Assembly: GCA_019637755.1 (NCBI GenBank)
Contig: JAHBVC010000002.1
Coordinates: forward strand, 611,865-675,864
Direction: 5' to 3'
DNA: 64,000 bases
DNA from: Anaerolineales bacterium
Lineage (GTDB): Bacteria > Chloroflexota > Anaerolineae > Anaerolineales > UBA11579
Part shown: one piece after another, positions 35,534-44,742 of the stretch
How the letters are laid out: every line of letters starts with the position of its first letter
How positions within the stretch are numbered: the first letter of the stretch is position 1
Made by a program: the position numbers and the translations under genes
The notes under the pieces: model-generated
What the model saw: only the letters and a program-made list of their open reading frames with translations
Told to the model about the DNA's origin: nothing
Databases searched by the model: none

Positions 35534-36759
35534 AACAGCTCAAAAACCTGCTTAACATCGCTTGGTTGTACCTATACACAACCTACAAAGACCGCAGCAC
35601 CTTTATCTGGGGCCTGGCCCTGCCGCTGATCTTCACCACTGTGCTGGGCGTGGGTATGCAAGGCTTTGCCAGTGATGACGAGCCGCCCAGCTGGAACATT
35701 GCGGTGGTGAACCAGGATGCCGGCCCCTTTGGCAGCCAGCTGATCGCACGGCTGGATGCGCACCCCAGCCTGCAGGCCGAAACCCTGAGCCAAGCTGAGG
35801 CTGACGCCCGCATGGAAGATGGCGAGAGCAGTGTGCTGCTGCAGATCCCGACGGAGATGAGCCGCAATCTGGAAGCCGGCCAACCCACGCGCCTGCCGCT
35901 GCTGACGCGGATCAACGAGCCGCTGTCTGCCCAGGTGGTGGAGCAAGCCGTACTGGCGGCGCTGTTTGATGTGAGCGCCAGCGTGCAGATCGCCAATACC
36001 AGCCTGCTGGTAGCCGAACGTATGGATTTGTTCAGCCGTGAGGGTGCGCCCAGCGAGGCTGAGTATCTGCAAGACAGCCTTGAGGCTGCTCAGGCCGCGC
36101 AGGAAACCCAGCCGATCACAGTGACCACGCGCCAACTGACCCGGCTGGATGAGCAAACCGACATCCCCATCGGCTTCACGCAAGCCTCGCCGGGCAACAT
36201 GGTCATCTTCTCGATGTTCTTCATCGTGTACGGCGCCAGCAGCATTTTGCTGGAACGCGAGCAAGGCACGTTGCGCCGCCTGCTAACCACGCCGGCGAGC
36301 AAGCTGGCGATCTTGGGTGGCAAGCTGCTGGGCGTGTTCGTTGCTGGCCTGGCGCAGGTAAGTTTGCTGGTCGTCGTGGGCCAGGTGGCCTTTGATGTGC
36401 CCTGGGGCCAATCCCCGGTAGCGCTGGCGGCCATGGTGCTGGCCTTCGCCTTCTGCATCACCAGCATGGGCATGCTGTTGGCGGCGCTGGTGCGCACCTA
36501 TGCGCAGATCGATGCGCTGAGCATGCTGCTGATCCTGCCGTTGGCGGGCCTGGGCGGCGCCATGTGGCCGATCGAGATCGTGCCAGACTTTATGCAGAAG
36601 ATTGCCTTGTGGCTGCCCACTGGTTGGGCAATGCGCGGCTTTCAGGACATCATCATCCGCGGCTTCGGCCTGGCCGAAGTGCTACCCAGTGCGGGCATGT
36701 TGGTGCTGTTTGGCCTGGCGTTTCTGGTGCTGGGTGTGTGGCGCTTCAAGTACGAATAG
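35530..36759 (+). CDS. ABC-2 transporter permease
   Basis: 409 aa. Same architecture as the previous permease (extracellular domain, then LREQGTLRRLLTTPASK-like loop and C-terminal helices). Overlaps the previous gene by 4 nt. The two together with the ATPase would form a heterodimeric ABC-2 exporter. Terminator 36773-36801 follows. Confidence 0.9.
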   Translation: MKQLKNLLNIAWLYLYTTYKDRSTFIWGLALPLIFTTVLGVGMQGFASDDEPPSWNIAVVNQDAGPFGSQLIARLDAHPSLQAETLSQAEADARMEDGESSVLLQIPTEMSRNLEAGQPTRLPLLTRINEPLSAQVVEQAVLAALFDVSASVQIANTSLLVAERMDLFSREGAPSEAEYLQDSLEAAQAAQETQPITVTTRQLTRLDEQTDIPIGFTQASPGNMVIFSMFFIVYGASSILLEREQGTLRRLLTTPASKLAILGGKLLGVFVAGLAQVSLLVVVGQVAFDVPWGQSPVALAAMVLAFAFCITSMGMLLAALVRTYAQIDALSMLLILPLAGLGGAMWPIEIVPDFMQKIALWLPTGWAMRGFQDIIIRGFGLAEVLPSAGMLVLFGLAFLVLGVWRFKYE

Positions 36760-36772
36760 CGCAAGACACAAC

Positions 36773-36804
36773 AAAAAGCCTGCGCATTCCGCAGGCTTTT
36801 TTAT
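36773..36804. terminator. bidirectional terminator
   Basis: 11-bp stem (36773-36783 with 36791-36801) between the ABC operon and the convergent hypothetical gene. Confidence 0.85.
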
Positions 36805-37325
36805 TACTTTTCGTCCTCGTCTGGCAGTGTGGGTTTGACGCGCAAAAACCAGTACGGGGCCGCCGGAAAGGTGTCTGCCAGCTTAGCATCCCAGATAAAC
36901 TCGCTTGGCTGCACCAACGGCTTAAGCGCAGCATCCAGTGCCGGCAGCTTGCCGGCCAGCTCCGGCGCGGCTTCGCCCAGCAGTTGCATCAGCACGCGCG
37001 GGCGCACCTCATTGGCATAGTAGAGCGCATGTTGTTTGGGCTTATCCGCCAGCTCGGCAAGGTAATGCGACCACTGGCGCAGGCGTGCCGCGAATTCACG
37101 TTCAGCTTTCTTACGCCAAAGTACCGGCCAGGCGCGCTTGGCTTCGGCGATGGCGCGGCGATCCTCTGGGCGCAGCTTGCCTTCGGCCTGCAAGCTGGCT
37201 TCGGCCAACAATACATTGCCGAGGGTCAGCTGCGGGTCCGCATCCAGCAGCCAAAACACATCATCGGTTTGCAAATAGTCGGTTAGCTGTGGCAAACCAT
37301 CCGTCAGAAAGCGTTGGTAGTCCAT
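36804..37325 (-). CDS. hypothetical protein
   Basis: 173 aa, not recognised. Mostly helical, Ala/Leu/Glu-rich and basic in the middle (RAWPVLWRKKAEREFAARLRQW), no signal or membrane segment. It is divergent from grpB. No conserved motif was recognised, so no function is offered. Confidence 0.55.
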   Translation of the reverse strand: MDYQRFLTDGLPQLTDYLQTDDVFWLLDADPQLTLGNVLLAEASLQAEGKLRPEDRRAIAEAKRAWPVLWRKKAEREFAARLRQWSHYLAELADKPKQHALYYANEVRPRVLMQLLGEAAPELAGKLPALDAALKPLVQPSEFIWDAKLADTFPAAPYWFLRVKPTLPDEDEK

Positions 37326-37363
37326 AAACCTATGATACCTCGCTGAGTTACAATCCCGCCGCC

Positions 37364-37930
37364 ATGGTGACGATAAGCGACTACCAGCCAGGCTGGCCAG
37401 ATGAGTTCCGCCGTGAGGCGGCGCGCATACGCGCGGCGCTCGGCGACCTGGCGCTGCGCATCGATCACATCGGCTCGACCGCAGTGGCGGGGCTGGCCGC
37501 TAAAGACATCCTCGATATCCAGGTCAGCGTGGCCGCATTGCGCCCAGCGGTGATCGCAGCCCTGCAAGCCGCCGGCTACCAATACCGGAAAGAGATCGAC
37601 CGCGACCACGTGCCACCCGGCGGTGCCAGCGCCGCCGAGGCCTGGCGCAAACTGTATTTTCGTGAGGCTCCGGCTACGCGCGTGGTGCATATTCATGTGC
37701 GCGTTGCGGGGCAGCCCAACCAGTGCTATCCGTTGCTCTTTCGCGATTATTTGCGCGCCCACCCTGCCAGCGCAGCAGCCTATGGCGAGCTCAAACGCCG
37801 CCTGGCTGCCAATCTGGCCGATAGTGACAGCTACCCCGACGTCAAAGACCCGGCGGTGGATCTGATCTACCTCGCGGCGGAAGACTGGGCCGCGGCCACA
37901 GGCTGGCAACCCGCTGCCTCAGACGCGTAA
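37364..37930 (+). CDS. GrpB/UPF0157 family protein
   Basis: 188 aa. DHIGSTAVAGLAAKDILDIQVSV is the family signature (nucleotidyltransferase-like fold), and VHIHVRVAGQPNQCYPLLFRDYLRAHP follows. Activity is not established; a nucleotidyltransferase-like role is inferred from the fold. TACAAT lies 9 nt before the start. Confidence 0.85.
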   Translation: MVTISDYQPGWPDEFRREAARIRAALGDLALRIDHIGSTAVAGLAAKDILDIQVSVAALRPAVIAALQAAGYQYRKEIDRDHVPPGGASAAEAWRKLYFREAPATRVVHIHVRVAGQPNQCYPLLFRDYLRAHPASAAAYGELKRRLAANLADSDSYPDVKDPAVDLIYLAAEDWAAATGWQPAASDA

Positions 37931-37931
37931 C

Positions 37932-37962
37932 AAAAACGGCGGGCCAATGGCCCGCCGTTTTG
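37932..37962. terminator. bidirectional terminator
   Basis: 13-bp stem (37933-37945 with 37949-37961) with A/T runs, between grpB and the pdh operon. Confidence 0.9.
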
Positions 37963-37982
37963 ATTGTCTGTATATCCCCGCG

Positions 37983-39263
37983 CTACATGAGCAGCGCGAT
38001 GGGGTTCTCGATGTAGGCAGCCAGGGCCTGCAGATACTGCGCACCCTCGGCACCATCACTGATGCGATGGTCGATCGAGATGGTGATGCGCATGCGATTG
38101 CCCACGGCGATCTGGCCGTTCTTGACCACCGGCACTTCCTGAGCAGCACCCACGGCCAGAATGGCGGCCTCAGGCGGGTTGACGATGGCAGTGAAGCTGT
38201 GCACATCGTACATGCCCAGGTTGCTGATGGAGAAGGTGGAGCCTTCGATATCCTCCGTGCTGACTTTGCCTCCGCGCACGCGGCCGGCCATCTCACGCAC
38301 TTCCTGCGAGATTTGGCGCAGCGGCTTGCGGTCTGCATCGCGGCACACCACCACCAGCAGGCCGCCTTCCACCGCTACGGCTACGCCGATATTGACCTGG
38401 CCGAGCTGCACGATGGCGTCGCCATCCAATTTGGCGTTGAGGTTGGGGTATTGGCGCAGGGTCAGCGCGGCGGCCTTGATGATGAAGTCATTCACGCTGA
38501 GCTTCTCACCGCTGCCTTCGAGGGCGGCATTGGCCTGGGCGCGCGCTTCCAGCAGGCGGTCTACATCGTATTCATGCGTGACGTAGAAGTGTGGGATCTC
38601 CTGGCGAGATTGCACCATGCGGCGGCCGATGGCCGAGCGCAGACGCGTGAGCGGCACGCGCTTGTCGGCTGGCGCCGGGCCGAGGTCAGCCAGCTGCAGG
38701 CCAGGCAGCGACAAACCGCTGCCGCCGGCTTTGGCGCCTTCAACATCACGCTTGGTGATGCGGCCGAGTGGGCCGGAGCCGCGCACGGACTTGAGGTTGA
38801 CGCCGCGCTCCTGAGCGATCTTGCGCGCCAGGGGCGAGGCGCGGACGCCGTCGGGTAAGCGGCCATCAGCGTCAGCACCTGGGATTGGCTTGTCGTCCGT
38901 CTTAATCTGTTTATCGTTTAATCCAATAATCGCTTGCTTTTGATTAACTGATGGCTCTTGATTAACAGATTTCTCTTCGGTTTTAGGCGCGACTGCTTGT
39001 GCTGCTGCCCCCTCATACTTCTCACCCTCCGCGCCAATGGCGGCGATGGGGTTGCTTACGGGCACAGGGGTGCCCTCGGTCACCAGGTGCTTGAGCACCA
39101 CACCGCTGTATTGGGATTCGACTTCTACTGTGGCCTTATCGGTCTCGATTTCGGCCAGCAGCTCACCCTTTTCTACTTTGTCGCCTTCTTTCTTGACCCA
39201 GCGCAGCAGAGTGCCCTCGGCCATATCAAAGCCGAGCTTGGGCATGGTTACGATGTCTGCCAT
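37983..39263 (-). CDS. pdhC: dihydrolipoamide acetyltransferase E2 component of 2-oxoacid dehydrogenase
   Basis: 426 aa. Lipoyl domain with lipoylated Lys43 in EIETDKATVEVES, a linker, peripheral-subunit binding domain (ASPLARKIAQERGVNLKSV, ~145) and catalytic acyltransferase domain with the motif DHRISDG near the C-terminus. The protein transfers the acyl group to CoA. Overlaps pdhB by 1 nt. The three genes form one operon with E1alpha first. No E3 gene (lpd) is in the window. Confidence 0.94.
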   Translation of the reverse strand: MADIVTMPKLGFDMAEGTLLRWVKKEGDKVEKGELLAEIETDKATVEVESQYSGVVLKHLVTEGTPVPVSNPIAAIGAEGEKYEGAAAQAVAPKTEEKSVNQEPSVNQKQAIIGLNDKQIKTDDKPIPGADADGRLPDGVRASPLARKIAQERGVNLKSVRGSGPLGRITKRDVEGAKAGGSGLSLPGLQLADLGPAPADKRVPLTRLRSAIGRRMVQSRQEIPHFYVTHEYDVDRLLEARAQANAALEGSGEKLSVNDFIIKAAALTLRQYPNLNAKLDGDAIVQLGQVNIGVAVAVEGGLLVVVCRDADRKPLRQISQEVREMAGRVRGGKVSTEDIEGSTFSISNLGMYDVHSFTAIVNPPEAAILAVGAAQEVPVVKNGQIAVGNRMRITISIDHRISDGAEGAQYLQALAAYIENPIALLM

Positions 39264-40234
39264 TACAGCACCTCTTTCACCGCAGCCACCACATCCGCCA
39301 CTTGCGGCAGCGCAAACTGCTCCAGAGCGGCGTTATACGGCAGCGGCACTTCCTTCTGTGCTACACGCTTGACGGGTGCATCAGCGTAATCGAAAGCGGC
39401 CTCGTACAGGCGGGTGGCTACTTCAGCGCCTACACCGTAGCTGGGCCAGCCTTCTTCCACAATGACGGCACGGTTGGTCTTTTTGAATGAAGCCAACGCC
39501 GGCCCCATGTCCAAGGGACGCAAGGAGCGCAGATCCACAATCTCAACTTCAATGCCTTCTTGCGAGAGTTGGTCGGCGGCGGCCATCGAAAGCTGCAAAC
39601 CCTTGCAGTAGGTCACGATGGTGACGGCGTCACCTTCGCGTTGCACTTTGGAGACGCCGATGGGCGTGGTGTAATCACCTTCGGGCACTTCGCCGCGCAC
39701 CTGGTACATGGCGGCGTGCTCGATGAACAGCACCGGGTCATCATCGCGGATGGCGGCTTTGAGCAGGCCCTTGGCGTCTTCCGGCGTGCCGGGCGAGACG
39801 ACCTTGAGGCCGGGGAAGTGAGCAAAGATCGCATCGGGCGTTTGTGAGTGCGTGGCGCCAAGTTGGCGGCCACCGCCACCCGCGGTGCGGATCACCAGGG
39901 GCACCTTCATCTGCCCACCAAACATGGTGTGCATCTTGGGTGCCTCGTTGACAATGTAATCCATCGCCACGAAGGCGAAGTTGATCGTCATGATCTCGGA
40001 GACGGGGCGCAGGCCCACCATCGCAGCACCAATGCCGGCGCCAACGATGGCGGATTCGGCGATAGGGGTATCGCGCACGCGCTTCTCGCCAAAGTGATCG
40101 AGGAACCCTTTCGTGACGGCATAGGTGCCGCCCCACACACCCACTTCTTCACCCAGGATAAATACCTTGGGGTCACGCTCCATCTCTTCCCATAGGGCAT
40201 CGGAGATGGCCTGGCGCATAGTGATGATTGCCAT
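39263..40234 (-). CDS. pdhB: pyruvate/2-oxoacid dehydrogenase E1 beta
   Basis: 323 aa. Transketolase-like Pyr domain: EEVGVWGGTYAVTKG, PIAESAIVGAGIGAAMVGLRP, and C-terminal domain EEGWPSYGVGAEV. It binds TPP with E1 alpha. Starts 3 nt after the E1alpha stop. Confidence 0.94.
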   Translation of the reverse strand: MAIITMRQAISDALWEEMERDPKVFILGEEVGVWGGTYAVTKGFLDHFGEKRVRDTPIAESAIVGAGIGAAMVGLRPVSEIMTINFAFVAMDYIVNEAPKMHTMFGGQMKVPLVIRTAGGGGRQLGATHSQTPDAIFAHFPGLKVVSPGTPEDAKGLLKAAIRDDDPVLFIEHAAMYQVRGEVPEGDYTTPIGVSKVQREGDAVTIVTYCKGLQLSMAAADQLSQEGIEVEIVDLRSLRPLDMGPALASFKKTNRAVIVEEGWPSYGVGAEVATRLYEAAFDYADAPVKRVAQKEVPLPYNAALEQFALPQVADVVAAVKEVL

Positions 40235-40237
40235 GCT

Positions 40238-41209
40238 CTACTCCTTACTCGCGTACATGTAATCGAAGAGGGTGTCGAAGCCCGGGTCTGGGCTGGCCTC
40301 TGCGAATTCGACCGCTTCGGTCACTTCGGTTTCGACCGCCTGATCGATCTTGTCCAGATCGGCCTGAGTGGCGATCTTTTCTTTCACCAGATAGCGGTTA
40401 TAGATGCCAATGGGATCTGATTCTTCCCATTTGGTGACTTCGTCTTTTTCACGGTAGCGCTGCGGGTCACCCATCGAGTGGCCTTCGAAGCGATAGGTCA
40501 TGATCTCGAGGAAATACGGGCCTTTGCCGCTGCGGATGTGATCGAGCGCGGCGCCCACCGCTTCACGCACTTTCATGATGTCCATGCCGTCTTCCAGGCG
40601 AGAGTGCGGGATGCCGTAGCCTTCGGCCTTCATGTGGATCTGCTCCACCGCCGAGGCGCGGTCTACCGCGGTGCCCATGCCGTACTGGTTGTTCTCGCAC
40701 AGCCAGAGCACCGGCAGGTTCCACACCTTGGAGAGGTTGACACCTTCGTGGAAGAAGCCGATGTTGGTAGCCCCGTCGCCGAACATGCAGATGGTGACGC
40801 CGTCGTTGCCCTCGTATTGATCCCCGAGGGCCATACCGGCGGCGATGGGCAGGTGGGCGCCGACGATGGCGTGCCCGCCCCAGTAATTTTTCTCCACATC
40901 GGCCATGTGCATCGAGCCGCCGCGGCCTTTGGACACGCCGGTCTCCTTGCCCAGCAGCTCGGCGATCACGGCCTTGGCCGGGATGCCAACATTCAGCGCC
41001 AAGCCATGGTCACGATAAGCCGTGATGATACGGTCTTGCGGCTGGCGCACCGAGACAATGCCGGTGCTCACCGCTTCTTGCCCGATATACAGGTGCAAAA
41101 AGCCGCCGATCTTGCCAGCCTGGTACAACTCCGCCGAACGCTCTTCGACTCGGCGGATGAGTACCATCTGGTGATACAACTCCAGGTGGTCCTTCTTTTT
41201 TAATGCCAT
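40238..41209 (-). CDS. pdhA: pyruvate/2-oxoacid dehydrogenase E1 alpha
   Basis: 323 aa. TPP motif GDGATNIGFFHEGVNLSKVW plus NNQYGMGT, phosphorylation-loop-like RFEGHSMGDPQRYR. Decarboxylates the 2-oxoacid. Substrate (pyruvate or branched-chain) is not certain. Shine-Dalgarno AGGAG about 9 nt upstream of ATG 41209, and a TATAAT at 41279-41284 gives a leader of about 60 nt. Confidence 0.93.
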   Translation of the reverse strand: MALKKKDHLELYHQMVLIRRVEERSAELYQAGKIGGFLHLYIGQEAVSTGIVSVRQPQDRIITAYRDHGLALNVGIPAKAVIAELLGKETGVSKGRGGSMHMADVEKNYWGGHAIVGAHLPIAAGMALGDQYEGNDGVTICMFGDGATNIGFFHEGVNLSKVWNLPVLWLCENNQYGMGTAVDRASAVEQIHMKAEGYGIPHSRLEDGMDIMKVREAVGAALDHIRSGKGPYFLEIMTYRFEGHSMGDPQRYREKDEVTKWEESDPIGIYNRYLVKEKIATQADLDKIDQAVETEVTEAVEFAEASPDPGFDTLFDYMYASKE

Positions 41210-41278
41210 CTAGGGTGCTCCTGAACACTAACAACCCCTGCCGCGGACAGGCGTTGTGATGATCGATCACGTGGAATG

Positions 41279-41284
41279 ATTATA
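41279..41284 (-). promoter_or_regulatory. -10 box of the pdh operon
   Basis: TATAAT on the minus strand, about 70 nt before ATG 41209; unlike most genes here this transcript would have a leader with a Shine-Dalgarno. Confidence 0.45.
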
Positions 41285-41325
41285 CCTAAGCCATCCCGCC
41301 CCTCTTCGCTGTGGCCAAATCTCCT

Positions 41326-41331
41326 TATAAT
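41326..41331 (+). promoter_or_regulatory. -10 box of the thioesterase gene
   Basis: TATAAT, 6 nt before ATG 41338; leaderless layout. Confidence 0.6.
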
Positions 41332-41337
41332 CAGCCT

Positions 41338-41814
41338 ATGGACTTTAGCAAACTCCCCCTCATGTTTGAAGGCACGGTGCAGCAAGAACACTTGGATTTT
41401 TTGGGCCACATGAACGTGATGTGGTACACGCACTTTTTTGACCGGGCCACCTGGAATTGGTACAACAGCTTTGGCTTTGGGCACGAGTACCACACGCAGA
41501 GCGGCAACGGCAGCTTTGCGCTGGAGTCACATACGCGCTATTTGGCCGAGCTGCGGGCGGGCGAGGGCTTCAAGGTGTACTCGCGGGCTTTACAACGCAA
41601 CCCCAAGCTATTCTTGATGATGCACTTCATGGTGCGCGACCGTGACGGGCAACTGGCGGCCATCACTGAATTGCTGGGCATCCACATCAATATGGCCACC
41701 CGGCGCAGCTCGCCGCTGCCGAAGGAGATCGCCGCGCTGTGGGATGCGCAGATCGCCATCGGCAACAAAGCCGGCTGGGATGCACCGGTGAGCGGCGCGA
41801 TCAAGATCGGGTAG
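41338..41814 (+). CDS. acyl-CoA thioesterase (hotdog fold)
   Basis: 158 aa of the 4HBT/YbgC-type family: DFLGHMNVMWYTHFFDRATW at the start (acidic Asp for catalysis), RYLAELRAGEGFKVY and LLGIHINMATRRSSPLP. It hydrolyses acyl-CoA thioesters. ATG 41338 follows from the -10 box; upstream in-frame 41311 would precede the promoter. Divergent from pdhA. Confidence 0.86.
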   Translation: MDFSKLPLMFEGTVQQEHLDFLGHMNVMWYTHFFDRATWNWYNSFGFGHEYHTQSGNGSFALESHTRYLAELRAGEGFKVYSRALQRNPKLFLMMHFMVRDRDGQLAAITELLGIHINMATRRSSPLPKEIAALWDAQIAIGNKAGWDAPVSGAIKIG

Positions 41815-41835
41815 ATAGAACAAAATTTCACGCGG

Positions 41836-41864
41836 TTGAAATTGCAAGCCGGGAATTGTAGAAT
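41836..41864 (+). promoter_or_regulatory. mntA-hepT promoter
   Basis: TTGAAA (41836-41841), 17-nt spacer, TAGAAT (41859-41864), then 9 nt to ATG 41874. One of the few promoters here with a good -35. Confidence 0.65.
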
Positions 41865-41873
41865 AGCTTTAGC

Positions 41874-42170
41874 ATGAGTCGAGAGTTCGAACTACTGAAG
41901 GGCATTCTCTCCAAAGAGCACCAAATGCTTAACCAGGCATATGGGGTATCCAGACTGGCTGTGTTTGGATCCTTTGCCCGCGGGGAAGAGACCCCCACCA
42001 GCGATATCGACATCCTTGTTGAGTTTGAGCGCCCCATCGGCTTGTTCCGTTTTGTCCAACTGGAGGCTCAGCTAGCTGATTTACTTAATCGCCGCGTGGA
42101 TTTGGTGACTGAGAAGGCTCTGAAACCAGCGTTAAAACCTGAGATCCTTCAAGACGCCGTATATGTCTAG
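41874..42170 (+). CDS. mntA: MntA-type nucleotidyltransferase antitoxin
   Basis: 98 aa. Minimal nucleotidyltransferase with GSFARGEETPTSDIDILVEF (GSx10DxD). In type VII toxin-antitoxin systems this protein AMPylates the HepT toxin and so neutralises it. It overlaps hepT by 8 nt. Base composition is lower in GC than surrounding genes, in line with mobility. Confidence 0.9.
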   Translation: MSREFELLKGILSKEHQMLNQAYGVSRLAVFGSFARGEETPTSDIDILVEFERPIGLFRFVQLEAQLADLLNRRVDLVTEKALKPALKPEILQDAVYV

Positions 42171-42510
42171 GCGAAGCGCGCAGGTGTATCTAGACGATAT
42201 TCTAGAAGCCATCACCAAGATTCAAGGTTATACCGAAGGAATGAATATGCAATCCTTCAGTGCAAGCAGCCTAGTTATTGACGCAGTCATTCGCAACATT
42301 GAAGTTATTGGTGAGGCTGCCAAGAATCTGCCTGAAGAAATTAAGGAGCACCATCCAGAAGTACCCTGGTCACAAATCATTGGCACACGCAACAAAGTAG
42401 TGCATCAGTATTTTGGGGTCGATTTAGACATTATCTGGCACACCCTCCAGGAAGAGCTGCCGATCTTCTATGGCCAAGTAAAACAAATTCGTTCAAAGTT
42501 CACTGGATAG
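42163..42510 (+). CDS. hepT: HepT-family RNase toxin
   Basis: 115 aa, HEPN fold. Catalytic R-x4-H-x-Y motif is RNKVVHQY (near residue 85). HepT cleaves RNA, probably tRNA, and is silenced by MntA AMPylation of the motif Tyr. Completes a type VII toxin-antitoxin pair. Confidence 0.9.
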   Translation: MSRRSAQVYLDDILEAITKIQGYTEGMNMQSFSASSLVIDAVIRNIEVIGEAAKNLPEEIKEHHPEVPWSQIIGTRNKVVHQYFGVDLDIIWHTLQEELPIFYGQVKQIRSKFTG

Positions 42511-42516
42511 AGCCCC

Positions 42517-42924
42517 ATGCCAGTTACCGAATTGCGTGTTGCGCTAACCACCGAGGACTACGAGCGCGTCGTGGCCTTCTACCGTGATGGCTTGGGGCTA
42601 GACCCGGCGGCGCTGTGGACCAATGACGAAGGCGGACGCGGTCTGATGTTCCACGCCGGGCGCGCCGCGCTGGAGGTGTTTGACCCCAGTTATGCCGCTA
42701 GCGTGGACGACATCGAAGTTGGCCGCCGGGTCAGCGGGCAGATCCGTTTCTGCTTTGAAGTAAGCGATATTCACACCGCCGTGGCCCGCGCCGTGAAGTA
42801 TGGCGCGGTGCTGGAGCACGAACCAATGCTGACGCCCTGGAATGACTTGAACGCTCGCCTACGTTCACCTGATGGGCTGCAAGTTACTTTGTTTCAACCA
42901 TTACAGGCTGATCAAAAAGGCTAG
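42517..42924 (+). CDS. VOC/glyoxalase-like protein
   Basis: 135 aa. Glyoxalase/bleomycin-resistance fold: YERVVAFYRDGLGL at the start, IRFCFEVSDIHTAVARAVKYGA and RLRSPDGLQVTLFQP. Metal-dependent dioxygenase or antibiotic-binding activity cannot be determined. It starts 6 nt after hepT. Confidence 0.82.
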   Translation: MPVTELRVALTTEDYERVVAFYRDGLGLDPAALWTNDEGGRGLMFHAGRAALEVFDPSYAASVDDIEVGRRVSGQIRFCFEVSDIHTAVARAVKYGAVLEHEPMLTPWNDLNARLRSPDGLQVTLFQPLQADQKG

Positions 42925-43406
42925 CCCTTCACCAACTCCACAACTTTGTCTGGCACCAGGCGGCCTTCGTCATTTTGGCGCTCGATGTAGCGCGCCATCC
43001 AACGCCCTTTGGGCTTGTTTTCCTTCATGGGGTCAAGCTTCTCGGCGATGCCAGCCGCCTCGAGCACTTCGGGCCAGCAGGTGACGCCAAATTTCTTGAA
43101 GTTGCCGCCGCGCACCACCCAGCGCGGGTGCTCGCCGCCGGCAGCCAACTGGATACTCTCGAGCTCGAAGGCTTTGGGGGCATCGCTGGCAACGCGCTCA
43201 GCGCCTTCGGCAACGACTGCTGAGTCAATACTCGTGGCCGCTTCCCACGCTGTCCAACCTTGTTCGGCGAGCAACTTGATGAAGTTGGCTACGCGCAGGA
43301 TGAACTCTTTGTCAGATTGTTCATCTGCCTGGCGCAGGGTGAATTGATCTTTGCTTCCGTTGGGGCTGCGAAAGTAACCGTTGTAAGAACCACGTGCTTC
43401 ATGCAT
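42921..43406 (-). CDS. hypothetical protein
   Basis: 161 aa, not recognised. N-terminus MHEARGSYNGYFRSPNGSKD, middle region LRVANFIKLLAEQGWTAWEAA, C-terminus KGRWMARYIERQNDEGRLVPDK; no signal or membrane segment. Its 3' end overlaps the VOC gene by 4 nt. It diverges from the nurA operon. A nucleic-acid role is possible but not shown. Confidence 0.55.
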   Translation of the reverse strand: MHEARGSYNGYFRSPNGSKDQFTLRQADEQSDKEFILRVANFIKLLAEQGWTAWEAATSIDSAVVAEGAERVASDAPKAFELESIQLAAGGEHPRWVVRGGNFKKFGVTCWPEVLEAAGIAEKLDPMKENKPKGRWMARYIERQNDEGRLVPDKVVELVKG

Positions 43407-43557
43407 CCTTGCTCCGTTTCACTTGTTCGCAGGGTAGATTTCCTATGACGTATTGCGATTAAAATCCTGCAGGTACGCCAAGGTGGTTATGCTAAAATGA
43501 ACAAGTGTTCTACGCTTACTATGCCACGTACGCCAGCAGTCTGTCAAGGCCCTGACC

Positions 43558-44742
43558 ATGCCAGTTAACTATCTCGACCTTCGCCAACAAGCCCGAGCCG
43601 AAGCGCTGAAGGCTAAAGATGGCCTGCGCCAAGTGGAAGATCGCCGCGCGAGTGCCAGCGCGTTGCTGCACGGGCGTGCAGAGGATCTGCAAACCATCCG
43701 CCAGCAAGTGGAAGCGGCAGCCCAGGCAGACTCGCGCCTGCGTTGTGCAATACCCGTAGATGAGGCGCTGACCCATGCCGCCGCGCTACCTGCATTGCCA
43801 ACCAACTACACCCTGATTGCTGCCGATGGCTCGCAAATTAACCCCAACGCCCACGCACCAGTGCACTATTTTTTGGTGAACCTCGGAGCCATTCGGCTGC
43901 ACGGTGGCAGCAGCGACGCGCCCGAGGTGTATACGCGCAGCGAGTTGCACGTGGCGGAGTACACGCGCAGCGGCAGCTACTCTGAGGAGCAGGTAAGCCT
44001 GGAGCGCGACAAGGGCGAGCGCAAGTTGCTGGCTGAGCTGGCCCGCACAGATAGCGCTACGCCCATCATCACGCTCACAGATGGCCCGCTGGAATTATGG
44101 GGCGCCAAAGTCATCGACACTGCAGACAACCGCGCGTTTGAAGAGCACCTAACCGAGTACCTGGCCGCGCTAGAGCAGTTACACCAGCGCGGCGCGGCGA
44201 CTGCCGGCTATGTGGACAAACCGCGTGCCGACCTGCTGGTGCGTATGTTGGAAGTGATGCAGCTTCCCTCAGGCGCGGGTACGGTGGAGCTGCGCGAACG
44301 CCAGTTGCGCGGTGTGACCGACGCACTGTTGCTGCGCGATATCCTGCAGCCGGGCGAGCGTTCTGCTTTGTTTGCCATCCAGAGCCAATCGGCCAAACGC
44401 TACTTCGGCCATTTGGCGCTGCACTTCTTCTACCTTAATGTTGGCAAGCCCGGCGCGCCGTGGCTGGCGCGCGTAGAAGTGCCTGGCTGGGTGGCATACG
44501 ATAAAGTACTGCTGAATGCATTACACGCCGTATTGGTAAAGCAAAACAGCGTTCTGGGTGACTATACCTATCCTTATGTGCTGCACCGCGCCCACGAAAT
44601 TGCATTGGTGAAATTTGAAGAGCACGAGCAAGTGGCCCAACTGCTGATCAATGAGCTGCGCGCCATGGGGGTTGAACCGGGCGAGCTTTCACAAAAACAA
44701 GCGGCTAAGAACTTACCCGGCCGCAGGAGGTTTACGCTATGA
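43558..44742 (+). CDS. nurA: NurA-domain nuclease
   Basis: 394 aa. NurA fold nuclease: metal-binding region LIAADGSQINPNAHAPVHYF (near residue 83) and the second acidic motif in IITLTDGPLELWG (~180). NurA makes single-strand ends with HerA, and is mostly known from archaea. First of a three-gene operon with 4-nt overlaps. Starts with ATG 43558. Confidence 0.83.
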   Translation: MPVNYLDLRQQARAEALKAKDGLRQVEDRRASASALLHGRAEDLQTIRQQVEAAAQADSRLRCAIPVDEALTHAAALPALPTNYTLIAADGSQINPNAHAPVHYFLVNLGAIRLHGGSSDAPEVYTRSELHVAEYTRSGSYSEEQVSLERDKGERKLLAELARTDSATPIITLTDGPLELWGAKVIDTADNRAFEEHLTEYLAALEQLHQRGAATAGYVDKPRADLLVRMLEVMQLPSGAGTVELRERQLRGVTDALLLRDILQPGERSALFAIQSQSAKRYFGHLALHFFYLNVGKPGAPWLARVEVPGWVAYDKVLLNALHAVLVKQNSVLGDYTYPYVLHRAHEIALVKFEEHEQVAQLLINELRAMGVEPGELSQKQAAKNLPGRRRFTL

